Source: Oscheius sp. JU75 (lineage: Eukaryota; Nematoda; Chromadorea; Rhabditida; Rhabditidae). Taken from it: DNA of 64,000 nucleotides. The notes beneath the pieces are model-generated. The model made no database searches. It saw only the letters and a list, made by a program, of their open reading frames with translations, and had not been told where the DNA came from. Location: assembly GCA_037178855.1 (NCBI GenBank), contig JASJZC010000003.1, positions 868,001-932,000 on the forward strand. The letters run 5' to 3'. The position numbers and the translations under genes are program-made. Shown here one piece after another: positions 1-12,490 of the stretch. Numbering within the stretch: the first letter of the stretch is position 1; each line of letters opens with the position of its first letter.

Positions 1-3000
1 GCAGTGGCTGGTCTTCACAGTGGGTTCGTGGTCGATTTGGAGCAGAAGAAGACTATCTACGGTAATGGTTACTGTTGTTTTTTGATGGACTGTCTGTTCA
101 GAACTGGGAGGAATCACTGACCGAGCCCTGTCAGCCGATTGGAGTCCGGATGGCAAACTATTGGCTATTAGCGGGGATAAGGGAAAGCAGGTAAGGCTAA
201 CTCTCGTCTCTTGACTCTACACTCATACTCTCTAAGCGACTGACAATGAGTCAACTGAACTTTAAACACATTCAATTTTCAGATTTGCATCTACGACCCT
301 CGCTCTGGAACCGGTCCCATCTCGGTTGTCGAAGCTCATCAGGGCATGGGACGAGAGGGTCGTGTCCTCTTCTGCGGTGACCGTCTACTGTCTAGTGGTT
401 TCACCAATGTGAGCCACTGTCTGTTTTTCTTACCGTATCCAATTCAGAAACGCGTCCAAGAGGTCCGTCTCTTTGACACTGGAAAGTGGGGAGCCCCTGT
501 CCACATCCAGGAGTTCGTCTCGACTACCGGTGTCCTTATTCCTCACTATGACCCGGACACAAAGCTGGTCTTCTTGACCGGCAAGGGCACAAACAAAATG
601 TTCATGGTGGAGCAGCAGGACCGTCAGCCGCTTCTGTCCAATGTCTACGAGATGACTCTGCCCGAGCAGTCAGTGGGAGCCTGTCTCTCCACGAAGAGAC
701 ATCTGAACGTCATGGAGGGAGAGGTGGACGTCTTCTACCAACTGACCAAGAACTCTATCGTCCCCATTCCATGCATCGTACCCAGGCGGACCTATAGAGA
801 CTTCCACACTGATCTCTTCCCAGACACCATTGGAACCGAGGCCGGTCTGACTGGATCTGAATGGCTCTCGGGACAGGACAAGCTTCCGGCTAGGATCTCC
901 CTAGCTCCCACTGGATCAGGACCAAAGAATCCGTCTCCGCCGCCTCAGGAACCTACTCCTCCTAAAAGTCAAGTCCAAGTTGTGCAGAAGCCAGTCCAGG
1001 CATCGGTTCCTGTGGCTACTGTTAGGAAGTCAAGGACTGAGGTGGGCTATTTTACTTTGGCTATTTGGAAAATGAGAGAGACAGAGACAGTATGAGTCGA
1101 GGGCAAGGAACAGCTCAGAAAGTCTAGGTCAAGCTATGGAGAGAGGAAGTGTATGAGTCACCAATGGTTCTAGACTCTGGTTCTCTGGTATCTGAACCGA
1201 AGTGCTGACAGTAAAAGGAGTCGGATGGGAGACAGTGATAGTGAGAGATAGTGAGAGTCAAGGGTAGAGAACAACTCAGAAGGTATAGGACAAATTGTTA
1301 ACGGACGGAGATTATGAGTCACAGTTTAGGATGAATCAGGTGACTAGAATCCGGTCAAGAGACTAATCAATGTGTGACAGTCACAATAGTAAGAGTCAAG
1401 CTACCAGACAAGACAGTGAGAGACTGTACATGGGAATACTCTCACTGAATCAATCCCTTCTGTTCCAGGTAGAAGAACCCGCCCCGCCGGTCAAAGATGC
1501 ACCCAAAGCTTCTCCCGAGGATGTCAAGGAGATCGACTACGCTCCCTATGAGCCCAAGGTCATAGCCAATCCCGCTCCTCACAGTCCCGAGATCCAGAAG
1601 AAGCTCGACAACGTAAGCTCTCATCCCATTTCTATTTTCCAATTCACCCTTTAGATCGACGCCACCACTGCTCGCTCCAATGCCTCGATCATTTCCCTAT
1701 CCTCCAGGGACGAGAATGGAGAGAATGTTGCTCCAGTGACTCCCCAGATCAAACTGCGTCCCTCAGCCCCGCCCGACTCTTCCAGTCGAGTTTTGTCGGC
1801 CCGGGCCAGACCCAAGTCCTGTGTCGTGGGCATGGTCGCCTCGAAGTTCCGTCACGTGGAGACGATTGTCGGCATCAAGGCCAACAATTCGGTGTTCATG
1901 AACCTCCGGAACGTGAACACTCGTCTTCCGCCAGAGTCCAATGGGGCCTGTGCCAGTGGCCAATTTGTAGCTGTCCCCCTCAGTGGACCTGCTGGCGTGG
2001 TCGGAATCTATAACGTGGATCAGCCAGGCAAAATTCCGGATGGGGTGATGGATGGGGTCTTCAACAAGGCCAACGTGACGGACATGCAGTGGAATCCGTT
2101 CAATGATGGGGAGCTGGCTGTGGGTACCGATGCTGGACTGGTCAATATCTGGAGAGTATTGGTCGAGGACGGGCCTAGGAACGAAACGGAACCCGCGGTG
2201 GTCTTGAAGCTGGGAGGAGAGAAGATTCTAACTCTGCGATGGCATCCGCTGGCCTCGAATCTTCTGGCTATTGCTCTGTCGGACAACTCGATTGAACTGT
2301 GGGATACGGAGAAGCAGGAGAGGAAAAACAAGTGAGTTGGGGGTATTTCGGTAGACAGAGAGACAGTGAGACAGAGAGATCCCCAAATTTCAGATTCACC
2401 ACCCACAGTGGCTCTATTCTCTCCATCGCTTGGAGCGCTACCGGTGTCCATCTGGCTTCTCTAGGTAAGGACGGCCTCCTGAACATCCATGAGCCTCAAC
2501 TCGGTCCGGATTGTCTGATCCGACAGAAGAAGATCTTGGATAATACGAGAGCTGCTCGTGTTCTGTTCGCCTGTGATGACAGAGCCGTCGTGGTGATCGG
2601 CTTCACGAGAGGTTCGGAGAGAACGGTTCAACTGATCGATGCCTTCGATCTGAAGGTACTTCATACTCATCATGTGGACAGCGGAACCCAGCCTTTGGTA
2701 CCTCATTACGACTACGACAGTAATGTTCTGTTCTTGACTGGAAAGGTGAGTCACAGTTCTTTCTGTCACACTGTCTCATTTACTAATTACAGGGTGACCG
2801 TATCGTGAACATGTTCGAAGTCTGCTACGACAGTCCCTTCATGCTCCAGTTGACCAACTACGTAGCCCCAGCCGGAGCCCAGACCATCGCTTTCCACAAC
2901 AAGAAGAAGTGAGTACATCCCCCTAACAATCTTACAGTCATTTCAGGTGTGACGTGATGGCTGTCGAGTTCCAAAGAGGCTGGCGCTTGACCGACAAGGT

Positions 3001-3538
3001 TCTTGAGCTTATGATCTTCCGGGTACCGAGGGTCCGCAAAGACGTCTTCCAGTCCGATCTTTTCCCTGATGCACTAGTCACTTGGCGATCGACCATGAGT
3101 GCTGAAGAGTGGCTGTCTGGAGAAAGTCGAGCCCCTCAGTTTGAGAGTCTTCGGCCTGAGGGAGTCTGTGCACTCAGTGAGTTCCTCTCTATCCTTCTGT
3201 CTCTATGTCTCTCTGTCTCTCTGTCTCTCTAACCCTTTCGATTTCCAGCTAGTCCCGCCACTCCCGCTGTCCCGGCCCTGGCCAGACGCTCTGCCTTCCC
3301 CGAGGACGTCCGTTCCACCCCGAAGGCCCCTCCTTCCGACGATTTCCGAACCATAATGACCCAACAGAATCAAAACGGTGACGAGAAGAAGGAAGTCGAG
3401 AGAGAGGTATCTACCCATATCACTTTTTTTGTAAAATTCCTAATTCAGGTCCAATCCAGCTGGTCTAGTCAGATTACGAAGGACACGAGGCTGGAACAGG
3501 ACAGAATGGAAGGTGTAGCCGAGGAGGAATGGTCCTAA
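1..3538 (+). CDS. pod-1: POD-1 / coronin-7-like tandem WD40 protein, 5' part missing
   Basis: Coding exons are 1-61, 102-190, 283-408, 448-1041, 1469-1612, 1655-2331, 2394-2745, 2793-2908, 2947-3176, 3249-3406 and 3449-3538. All junctions are GT-AG and in phase. The product opens inside a coronin WD40 repeat (DWSPDGKLLAISGDKGKQ, then ICIYDPRSG) and ends its first coronin module with the conserved TYRDFHTDLFPDT and SEWLSGQDKLP stretch. A Pro/Lys-rich linker follows, then a second coronin module, which again ends with DVFQSDLFPDA and EEWLSGESRAP. The tail is acidic and ends GVAEEEWS, like the Arp2/3-binding-type acidic end of coronin 7. Two coronin modules in one chain identify coronin 7/POD-1. 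In this family such proteins act in actin and Golgi traffic and, in C. elegans, embryo polarity. The N-terminus lies before the window. The family call is firm; function here is inferred. Confidence 0.93.
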
Positions 3539-4173
3539 ATTTTTCACTTATTTCAACGCGTTTGGTCGCTAGTCCTGCCACGATTTCTCAGTGCTAAGAG
3601 TCTTCAGTTCATTGGTTGTGCGTGTGCCTCCTCATCCTCCTTTTCAAAACCCCCAACATAAGATCTTTGTGTACGTATAAATGTGCTCTAATTTATTCTT
3701 TTTGGCTTCAATGAATGCTTTAAATCTGGTCCTGTTATATTTTAAATAGGAGAGAGAACAGAATGAAAATGAAAGACGATTTTTATTTACGGTAATTATT
3801 TCTGGTACGCAAAATTACGTTTCGATTTGAATTGATGAAATATTGCGTATAATTCATTGTACTCTTCTTTATGCATTTTTCCCGAACTTCTTTCTTTTTT
3901 TTCGATTTCTCAACAGTTTTAGCTACTTTTTGACGTTATACCGATGTCTCAGCGTGAAAAATACACCCAAGAAAACAGGTCTCTAAGCTGTCACATACGG
4001 TAGAGAGCAAAACTAAACCATACAAATGTGAAAAACAACGGTGGTTGTCCAGAAAATAACCGTGCTCTGCTGTCAAATCCATTCAAACCTTCATATTTAT
4101 GTCTCTCCTAACATTCTCTCTCCTTTTTGTTCTTTTCTTCCAAGAAATCTTTCAATTCCAGTCCCAAAGGACC
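3539..4173. other. Intergenic: pod-1 3' region and mlh-1 leader
   Basis: No coding exon was found. An AT-rich stretch follows the pod-1 stop. A pyrimidine-rich acceptor ends at 4161, twelve bases before the mlh-1 start, and could serve as a trans-splice site. Confidence 0.6.
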
Positions 4174-7100
4174 ATGGGTGTCATCAGCCAGCTCCCGGCT
4201 TCCGTTGTCAATCGAATCGCCGCCGGAGAAGTCGTCGTGAGGCCGGCAAACGCGGTCAAGGAGCTCATAGAGAACAGTCTCGACGCTGGAGCCCAAGAAA
4301 TCGTCGTCACACTCAAACAGGGCGGTCTAGAGCTTCTTCAAGTACAGGTACGAGGCGTTTTGCAAGAATCTTTGAAGAAAAATCGTGGGAACTGATTTTT
4401 TTTTCCAAAATGTTGTTATTTTGTTTAAAAAACGGTTGGAAATTGAGCCCGATGCACAGAATTTAGACACAGAGAGGCTCACTTGGCTCATTTATGGTAA
4501 TTTGACCTACTCTATAGCCCCAACTAGGTCAGAAAATGGGTAAATTTTGTCGTAAATGAATTCCAAACATTATAAGCTTCCAAGGCAATACTAGACGAAA
4601 CAGCCTTATTTTACGTCAACTTTTCCAGGACAACGGTTGCGGCTTCCTGAAAGACGACCTCGAGATGGCCTGCCTCCGTTTCGCCACCTCTAAGCTCCAC
4701 GAATTTGAGGATCTCCAAAAGATGCAGACTTACGGCTTCCGTGGCGAGGCTCTGGCCAGTATTAGTCTTGTTTCCAAGGTATTTCCTGCTATTATTGAGC
4801 AGGAAAATAACGATTTTTAGGTAACAATCTCATCCAGACCGGCAGATCAGCCCTGTGCATGGACTGCAGCTTACTCGGGCTGTCAGATGACGAGTCTTCG
4901 AGCAGCAGCCGGCAATTTTGGGACGAGTATCACGGCCGAGGAGCTGTTTCACGATGCCCCAAGCAGACTGGCCAGCCTGCGTCCGCACGAGGAAGCTGCA
5001 AGGGTGGAAGATGTGGTGACGAGATATGCTGTTCATAGACCGTGGGTTTTTAGTTCTTTGCACTCGAAAAAAGGCTTAAAAAATACCCAAAATCACGGGC
5101 TATCATAAGACATACCCAAGCTTGTGTTCTGTCGAAATTGCTCTAGAAAACAAGCTGTTTGATTATGAAAAACCATTCTGCAAAGTTAATAGATCGAGAG
5201 TTAAACCCGATGCCGAATTGATTTGTTTGGTACTTTTTTTCCACCGGTCGCTTTGAACTATGGAAAAGTTGCCATGTACCCGGGTTCATGGGTCGCTTTT
5301 GACATGTCGCTATCGTAACCCTATTAGATTTGGTACAAAGAACCGTTTAGCAGGCAATCATTGAATACGCGGCCACGTTTTAGTCAAAGTACTGGCTTGC
5401 TTTAGCTTTAACGAGGGGTTCATTATGAAAATAAATGGGATATGGTAGAATTTTCTGGAAAGGGAGATCGCTAAGAGCCTTCGGCGCCGATTCCGGCGCC
5501 TTTCGTTAAGGCAAGCTTAAGACCATTGCATATTATTTGCATATCTCCATATATATTATCTAATCTCATGTATTTTTTGCGAAAATTCAGCAAACTCGGC
5601 CGCATGGCTCAGCCGGCTAGCGCTCCGATTACAAATCAAAAACGACTCGGCTTCGACTCCCGCATGGGTTAGACCTTTTGTTCTTTGACGTAACCCTCAA
5701 AACCACTCAGAAAATTCTTTGTATCGGTTGTTGGTTGAAGAATCATCATTTTGACAATTTTCCTTTCCCGCGCTTTGGGTAGCGCCATTGGCTCGCTTTA
5801 AAAAGAAAATGAAGTTTATGCCCGAAATTTCCAGAGACGTCTCCTTCGCCCTCCGCGGCGCCTCTTCCGGCTACAGGACTCGAGGAGACGGGAACAGACA
5901 AGCAGTCATTGCTGCATTAATTGGGCCCGAAGCTGCCCAAGTATGATTTTCCCCATATTCTATGTTATCTCGCAGTTTTTAGAACACAATAGAGCTGGAA
6001 CACTCCTCCGAGAGCCTGAAATACAGCCTCAGCGGCTGTCTGGCCGAGCCCGTCTCAACTGCCACAGCCACTGATGAGCAGAGGAAAAAGGTAGACGGAA
6101 AATTTTCTTAAAAATGCTGAAGCTTAAGTTCCGACGGAAAGCCTTCTTCCTTTTCATAAACGGGCGCTTGGTAAGCAGTCAAGCCATTCGCAGCGCCGTT
6201 GAAACACTCTTCTCGGAAAGGGACCTCATCTGTCCATTCAGTTTCCTCTCTCTCGAGCTCGATCCGGCCAGGATTGATGTCAATGCTCACCCCACGAAGG
6301 AAGAGGTCATCTTTCTTGAGGAGGAGCAAATTATCGAGGATATCTGCTCGTATATTCGCCTACTACTACCCTCGACCACTGAACAGCAGCTGACACAGAC
6401 AATGCCGAAGCCGGGAGAGTTCAAGATCATTCCTTTCAAAAAGAGTGAGTGATAGAGACAGAGAGTTCGGGGACAGAGATAGAGACAGACACTAAGTGAG
6501 ACATGAACAGAGACAGTATACAGAGAGTCAGGAAGAGTTGAGACAAATAATAATAAAGACGGCGACAGTGACTTTGAGGCGTACCCGACAGAGACGGAAC
6601 CAAGAGCAGTGTGTTACAGTATCCTGACAGAGACAGCGTGAGACAGAGGTAGTGACAGATAGTGAGAGCAGGGATCACAAATCTGGCCAGCCAGGCCAAG
6701 TTGCTGACCAGTTGCGCATGTTGTTTACAAGCCTGGTCAAACCTACGCCAACATTTCGGTCAGATTTGCGATGCCTGGTGAGAGTCACAGGGACAGTGAC
6801 AGTATCCTGACAGACGAGAGAGAGAGAGGCAAGAACGATAGAGCAAGAGACAGTGATAGAAAAAGACACCATTACAGCGACAGAAAAACAGACAGTGACA
6901 GTAACAAACCGAAAGACCCAAAAACTAGAAAATTTCCAGCCCCATCCCGTGTCACAGAAGTCATCAGCTCCCCAGTACACGGCCAGGTCCGGACAGATCC
7001 CCTAGAGAGACGTCTGGACGCCTTTGTCAACACGACATTTACCTCGCCGAGCAGCAAACTCTCGATGTCGTTCATGAGCACCACTGAAGATGTGGAAATG

Positions 7101-10100
7101 GTCCCTGTGGCTAGTCAGACGCCACAAGAAGAAGAAATAGAGACAGATGTCATGATGGGAATCAGTACACAGCAGGTAAGCAAGGAAAACCTGAAAAAGG
7201 GCCATTCGAAAGTTTACCCAACTTTTGGGTAAACTTTCGAACTTTTTTTGAGCGGCGTTTCAGACTCTGACCTTTGAAAAACTGGCTAGAACACCTGAAT
7301 GGGCCTAAAATGACAATTTACTTAAAAAGGTCTTGTTGCTCTTCGTTGATCAGTATAAAACTTTTTTTTGGAGTTTTAGGACATCAGGAGAGTTTTTCTT
7401 GCGCTCACAGGAAATAATCATGCCAAACATTGTCAACTTTTCCAAATTGAAGCTGTTCAACTGTTTCGACATTTTTGAATAAAAAATCTGCTAAGGACAA
7501 ATTCCGATCTAACTGTCTAACTACGTCTTTTAGCAAAATAGTTGGTGTATTGGGGAGGCGTCGCTCTCGAGCCGGACGACCCGGGTTCGATCCCAGTCGG
7601 TGGCAAGCTTTTAGAGCATGCTATTTTAGTTCTAGGAAGAGGTCCCAAGGTGTGAGATTGACATGTTTTCAACCTTGTACAGCCGAACTCTGGCTTAAAT
7701 TTGGATAACATGACCCATTTCCAGGCCTCCAAATACGAAGTTCGCGATCTCCAGCTCGAATCCGTCGAGAGTCTCAAGAAGCGCATTTGTATGGGATCTT
7801 CTCAGTCCCTCAGGTACTTTTTACAAAAAAAGAAACAGGACATTTTCATTGTCTTTTATACTATAACTAACTACAAAAACACGACAAAAAAGTCGACCCT
7901 AAAGCTCTTTCCCGAAAACCTTCAAGATCTCCTGCGCGTGGACGCAACTCCGGATGCAGCAGCGTCTCAGGGTCAGGATAGCTTCCAATTTGGGAATAAA
8001 ATCACTGGGAAGGCTCTTTCGCAGCCTGATGCCGCGCTCCACAATCTCCAGGCCCTCCCTGTGAATGGCGTCCTCGATCTTCGCAGGGAAATTACCGTAT
8101 CCCTGCCACTCGTAGTAGCAATCGTAAATGGTGTTAAAGACCTTCATATCCTTTAATTTTCTCGTAATTTTCTAATGGCTTAAAAGTCACCCTTTCCAGC
8201 TTATTGAGCTCGTCCAAGGCGCTCAGGTAGCCCTTGAAGTAGCTGTCGATTGTGGCCTTGACGACGTATTCAGTCCTGGCCAGGGCGACGGGGCTTCGGA
8301 TCACTATCTGAAGCGGATTTGACCATGAAACAAAACCCACGACGGGGATCAAACTCGGGTCGCTCAGATCCATAGTCCTGCGCGCTAATCACTGGACTAT
8401 CACGCGCAACTATGTCTGTGATGCGTACACAGCGGCGGAGAATGTATAAGTAAGATACAAGACGAGAGACTTCCGTAAGTTGGGAAATTTCGTGGCGTGA
8501 CCGATTGAACAAATTGGACGTCCGGCGCGATCTTGGCAGCATGGCGCGGTCGGTTTGAGCTCAGACTACGGATCCGAAATAGTCGGGTTCGATCTCACTG
8601 GCAACCAAAGCTCTGCTTTTTCCACGAAACAATAGTAAAACACTTTCAGGTGGCATAGCCATGCATTATTGTGGTGGTAATAAACGTGTCCCGCTCATTT
8701 TTTGAAAACATCACTCACCTTATGAATGATCTTTCCAATGATGTAAGGGGGAAGAGACTTGAGAGCAATACTACTGCTAGGCTTGACCATTTTGACGGCA
8801 GAATCTGAAGTACTGACGGAGAGCAAGTGACCCTTGGAGTCCTGTGGAAAGCGTGAAAGTTCTAGCAAAAGCAGCGTGAATTCGATAGAGAAAAAGTTTG
8901 TGTAACTTTGCGTTTGTGCTTCTAAAAGAGATCTATACCAAAAAGCGACAAACATATGTATACAAACCTCGGAGAAGCACGTAGGAGATAGAGACAGTGA
9001 GTAGAACAATGACAGGGAGAGAGAGTATAAGAGACATAGGCAGAAGACAAGAAAGAGAGAGGCAGAAACATACAGCGACAGTGGGAAAGGACCGATGGAC
9101 GGAGAGTGAGAGACAGAAACTGTATGAGATTGCTTGAGAGACAGACAGATAGAGACAGAGACGTGACAGAGAGAGACAGTAAGTAAGTAACTTCGGACAG
9201 GGGCAGAGACTGATAGTGGGAGTGACAGTAACAGAAAGAGACAGTCTCTGATCCAATACTCGCTTTCAGGGAACTGTTCAAGGAGCACTCGTTCGTTGGA
9301 TGCGTAGACGCGGAGAGGATTCTAATCCAGCACGGGACCGCGCTCTACCACATAGACTTCAGGAAAGTAATGGAGGAGCTCTTTTACCAGGTGACATATA
9401 TATATATATATATGTTGCAGTTCAAAGTGTTTTTCAGTTCAAACTGTTCTGAACTAGTTCAAACTGTTCCAACACTTTGAACTAGTTCAAACTGTTCTAT
9501 TTCAGTTCGAAGTGTTTTACGGCAGTTCAAACTGTTTTGAACTAGTTCGAAGTGTTTTTATTACCTTTCTTTTTATTTGTAAAGCGTTTTTGAGGATGTT
9601 TTTCGTTTTTATTTTGTTTCCATCGTACGAATCGTAAAATTATCAGCATTTTGACACTAGAACGACTTGACGAAACCCCCTTTAGAAGCTCCAACATCCC
9701 ATTTTTATTACATTCTTGACGTCTTTTGTGATTCGTCGCTCGTACCATTCGCTCGTTTTGAAAAAGAAAAACTAAAAATGAGTGAATAGGGCGAGCAAAT
9801 CAGAAAAACGTCAAAAACGTGAAGGAAATGGGATATTGGAGCTCCAGAATTGCCTAATGGGAACTTTTCAAGTCGTTTTGGTGTCAAAATGCTGAGAATT
9901 TTATGATTTGATTGATGAAAAGATAATAAAAAGGTAAAAACATCCAAAAATCTGATAAAAACGCACCACAAATGACTAAAAAGAAATAAAAACACTTCGA
10001 ACTAGTTCAAAACAGTTTGAACTGCCGTAAAACACTTCGAACTGAAATAGAACAATTTGAACTAGTTCAAAGTGTTGGAACAGTTTGAACTAGTTCAGAA

Positions 10101-11205
10101 CAGTTTGAACTGAAAAACACTTTGAACTGCAACATATATATATAAAGAGAGAGAGAGAGACAGTAACAGTAAGTTTCCAGACCATCATTTTCGGTTTCGG
10201 CAATCTCGGCTGTTTCCGGCTCGAAGAGCCCATTGCAATAGCCGAGCTCTATTCTCTGGCCCTCGAGCATGTTGATTCAGGTACCTGTCCTCATTTTTGC
10301 AAAAAAAAAAAAAAATCGTGTTCAGACGTCCTCCTTCACGCGGTTGAGGTCCTCTCCGACAAGGCCCCAATGCTTGACGACTACCTGTCCCTATCCATCC
10401 AGACAGTCCCGACTGAAGAAGGAGGACAGGATCTGTGTCTGGTGACCATCCCCAGTCTCCTGGGCGGATATCTGCCACAGCTTGAAGGACTGCCGCAGCT
10501 GATAAGGGAGCTGGTAGAGGTACCGTGGGAGGAGGTGAGAGACAGTTTTTTTTTTTTTGACAGAGACGGGAAGGCGGAGGGACGGAGCGAACTGATGTGA
10601 AAAGAGGCTCTCTCTGAACACTGGCTGAACTCGGGACTACTGTCTGGAATAGCTGGTATGGGTATCTTCCTTCTGTACTCGTACTCTCTTTGTCTCTTGA
10701 CAGGGAGAGATAGAGAAACAAACACTGAACTGGTATGAACGTGGCTAGAAAATGAAAAGAACTCAATGGTATATGCACTCTTGCCTCTGACAGAAACTCT
10801 GTACTCCAATCTCTGAGAGCGCCTCCTCGACCACTGACTCTCGACTACCATCTGGTATCCACTGGAATTTTACACTCCATCCCATGCCAATTTCCTTGTA
10901 TGACCATGCTTCCAGGACGAAGAAGCCTGTCTCGAGGCCATCTGCCGGGCCGTAGCGCGTCTCTTCACCATCAAGAGTGACCTCTGTGACGGAACCCTCA
11001 TTTCTGGTAACTTCACCATATTTTTCTGCTCAAAAACCCAAATTCAGGCCTCCCAGACAGTCCGGAATGGGAGCCAGTAATCCGCGACCATCTGCTCCCC
11101 CGAATCCGCCAGCGTCTCCTCCCCCAGGAACAGTTCAAAGAGGACAGGATGGTTCATCGCGTAGTAGATCAGCATGCCATGTATAGTGTTTTTGAGCGGT
11201 GTTGA
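4174..11205 (+). CDS. mlh-1: DNA mismatch repair protein MLH1, complete
   Basis: Thirteen exons: 4174-4347, 4629-4778, 4821-5041, 5835-5940, 5983-6090, 6129-6444, 6940-7175, 7725-7813, 9270-9390, 10181-10280, 10326-10534, 10916-11006 and 11048-11205. Phases close exactly to 692 residues, close to the usual MLH1 size of about 750. The N-terminal GHKL ATPase shows [14 protein letters not shown] and [21 protein letters not shown] follows, then the linker [13 protein letters not shown]. The C-terminal dimerisation domain ends [12 protein letters not shown]; the terminal FERC is the MLH1 hallmark that helps complete the partner PMS2 endonuclease site. The start ATG has an acceptor 12 bases upstream. 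Introns up to 1.5 kb carry tRNA-like repeats, a 724-bp palindrome and an antisense nested gene. The protein acts in the nucleus with PMS2/PMS1-type partners in repair of replication errors. Confidence 0.96.
5597..5670 (+). repeat. tRNA-like repeat (SINE or tRNA pseudogene)
   Basis: Lies in an mlh-1 intron. It has an A-box-like GGCTCAGCCGG and a B-box-like GGCTTCGACTCCC at tRNA spacing, but no sound cloverleaf. Related to the copy at 27587-27652. Confidence 0.5.
6672..6780. repeat. Small MITE-like element, copy 1
   Basis: Imperfect terminal inverted repeats (ACAAATCTGGCC on the left, the complement of GCAAATCTGACC on the right) flank about 110 bp in an mlh-1 intron. Resembles the element at 43031-43177. 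Confidence 0.4.
7541..7606 (+). repeat. tRNA-like repeat
   Basis: Lies in an mlh-1 intron. It contains GGGTTCGATCCC, a perfect RNA polymerase III B box, and a weak A box TTGGTGTATTGGGG. The arms do not fold into a functional tRNA. Confidence 0.5.
7899..8790 (-). CDS. Unknown 146-residue protein nested antisense in an mlh-1 intron
   Basis: Exons on the minus strand are 8790-8719, 8307-8191 and 8150-7899. They join in phase to 146 residues, starting [20 protein letters not shown] and ending [10 protein letters not shown]. The second intron is only 40 bp and ends AAG, a weak acceptor. The chain is mostly helical and basic, with a cluster [10 protein letters not shown] near the end. The frame is open upstream of the chosen ATG to an acceptor near 8850, so an earlier exon is possible. 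The gene lies wholly inside mlh-1 intron 7814-9269 on the other strand. [13 protein letters not shown] faintly recalls the start of an F-box, but this is too weak to name the family. Function unknown. Confidence 0.5.
8334..8406 (-). repeat. tRNA-like repeat
   Basis: On the minus strand it has an A box TAGTCCAGTGATTAGC and a B box GAGTTTGATCCCC at tRNA spacing. It lies in the first intron of the nested gene, inside mlh-1. Confidence 0.5.
8536..8605 (+). repeat. tRNA-like repeat
   Basis: A-box-like TGGCGCGGTCGG and B box GGGTTCGATCTC at tRNA spacing. Arm pairing is poor. Confidence 0.45.
9411..10134. mobile_element. 724-bp palindromic foldback element flanked by TA repeats
   Basis: The outer ends GTTGCAGTTCAAAGTG and CACTTTGAACTGCAAC are exact complements. 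They are followed inward by about 150 bp of near-perfect inverted arms built of a tandem sub-repeat (AGTTCAAACTGTTC and variants). The inner half is a looser palindrome centred near 9770, so the whole unit can fold on itself. Runs of TATATA flank both ends, consistent with insertion at TA. No transposase is seen, so it is non-autonomous. It sits in an mlh-1 intron between 9390 and 10181. Confidence 0.8.
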
Positions 11206-11561
11206 GATTTATAAATTGTGTCATTGTCTCACGTTTTTCTGTAACAGAGAGAGAGAGAGAGAGATACCAGATGGATATGATCAGTTTCCAGTATCAGGCC
11301 CTCTTTGTATGGTCCTCTGATAGTCGCTTCAGTGGTCTGAACTGATTCGAGGGCAGTAGTCAACTTAAGCTTAAAGGAACTGTCTCTATGTTTCTGTTCC
11401 TCACAGTAGCGCTACTGATAGCTCTTTGGTAGCCTACGGTGTCTTTTCTCTGTCTCTCTTACTCTTTCTCTCTCACCCTTTGTCTCTCTCACAATAATCA
11501 ACATAGAGCAGAAGACTCTGGTTACAGTAGCGTTACTGGCAGCTTGTCAGTAGTCTGCCAG

Positions 11562-11968
11562 ATGGATGTATATGTCTTATTCTTGGTCTCTCGACTCCCT
11601 CTCGAGAGCGAGAAAGAGTCCTCGAAATGTGCTTGGCTGAATATCGAGTGGATTCCCGAAGGATGTCGCTGTACCAAGGACTACGTGCAAGAGCCTTTCT
11701 GTTTCTCTGTCACAGAACCTGTTTACAGAGCTGTTGCAGAGGTTCAGGAGAAAAGGAAAAAGAAATCGATCCGACCAAATACAGTAAGAAAAACACATTT
11801 TGTTGTTCACAATAACAATAAAAATATATAGCAACATTTTCTTCAGCACTTTTCCCCAAGGTCAATGTATTGTCTACTTTTCAGACGGAAGAAACTGACA
11901 TTGCACTACATTTTCTCGGGTTTGCCATGGTCAAGAGCCGGCAATTTAGACAGCTGGTACGTGAATAA
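11562..11968 (+). CDS. Putative 101-residue protein of unknown function
   Basis: Exons 11562-11783 and 11885-11968 join in phase 0 at good GT-AG sites. The second exon follows CTTTTCAG and ends QFRQLVRE-stop. The first part is Cys-containing (KCAWLNIEWIPEGCRCTKDY), followed by a basic patch EKRKKKSIRP. The start is uncertain and an upstream exon is possible. No family is recognised. Confidence 0.4.
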
Positions 11969-12490
11969 GCCACTTGCCAGTAGTCATCGAAACATGTCCA
12001 TGTTCGATCTTCCCGGCTTCTTTCACAATGCTCTGTCTCTGTCTCTCTGCCTTTCTGTCTTCCTATCTCTCTGTCTCTCTGTCTCCTAGTCTTTTTGTTT
12101 CTTTGTCTCTGTCTCTCCGTCTCTTTTTTTCCCAGTATCTCTCTGTCTCTGCCTCTATATCTCTGTCTCTCCGTCTTCCTGCGATAAGTTAACAGAGAGA
12201 CAATAACTAACCTCTTATCCCACAAAACAATTACTTTAATAGAGTTTCAAAACCAGTATACAGAGCACGCGAGAAGGAGCTACTGTAGTCTGGAGGAGAA
12301 GAGACAAGAACAAGGAGATATGGGAGTGAGCCGAGTAATTTTGTGGAGCATAAACTGAAGTGAGGGTGTGGGAAATCTGACCGAACCTGTTTCTTATGTG
12401 GGATATTTTGCAGCAAAACCGTGTTAGTAGGGGATATTATAGGAGTGTGGCAATATTGGGAGATCTGATTACGGTAGATACAGAACTGTC
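11969..12490. repeat. Gene-free: TCTCTGTC-rich tract and dpff-1 3' region
   Basis: About 12030-12185 is degenerate CTGTCTCTCTGTCTC sequence. The remainder is probably the 3' untranslated region of the minus-strand DPF gene. Confidence 0.6.

Noticed and set aside
8922-9288. Overlapping minus-strand frames rich in Ser, Leu and Cys inside an mlh-1 intron
   Set aside because: They arise from degenerate GAGACAGA sequence. The mlh-1 exon at 9270 and its flanking splice sites explain the region.
11974-12192. Hydrophobic-looking frame that could pass as a membrane protein
   Set aside because: It is the CTGTCTCTCTGTC tract read as Leu-Ser-Val, with no splice or start context. Similar frames at 22159-22683 and 53347-53649 were rejected for the same reason.
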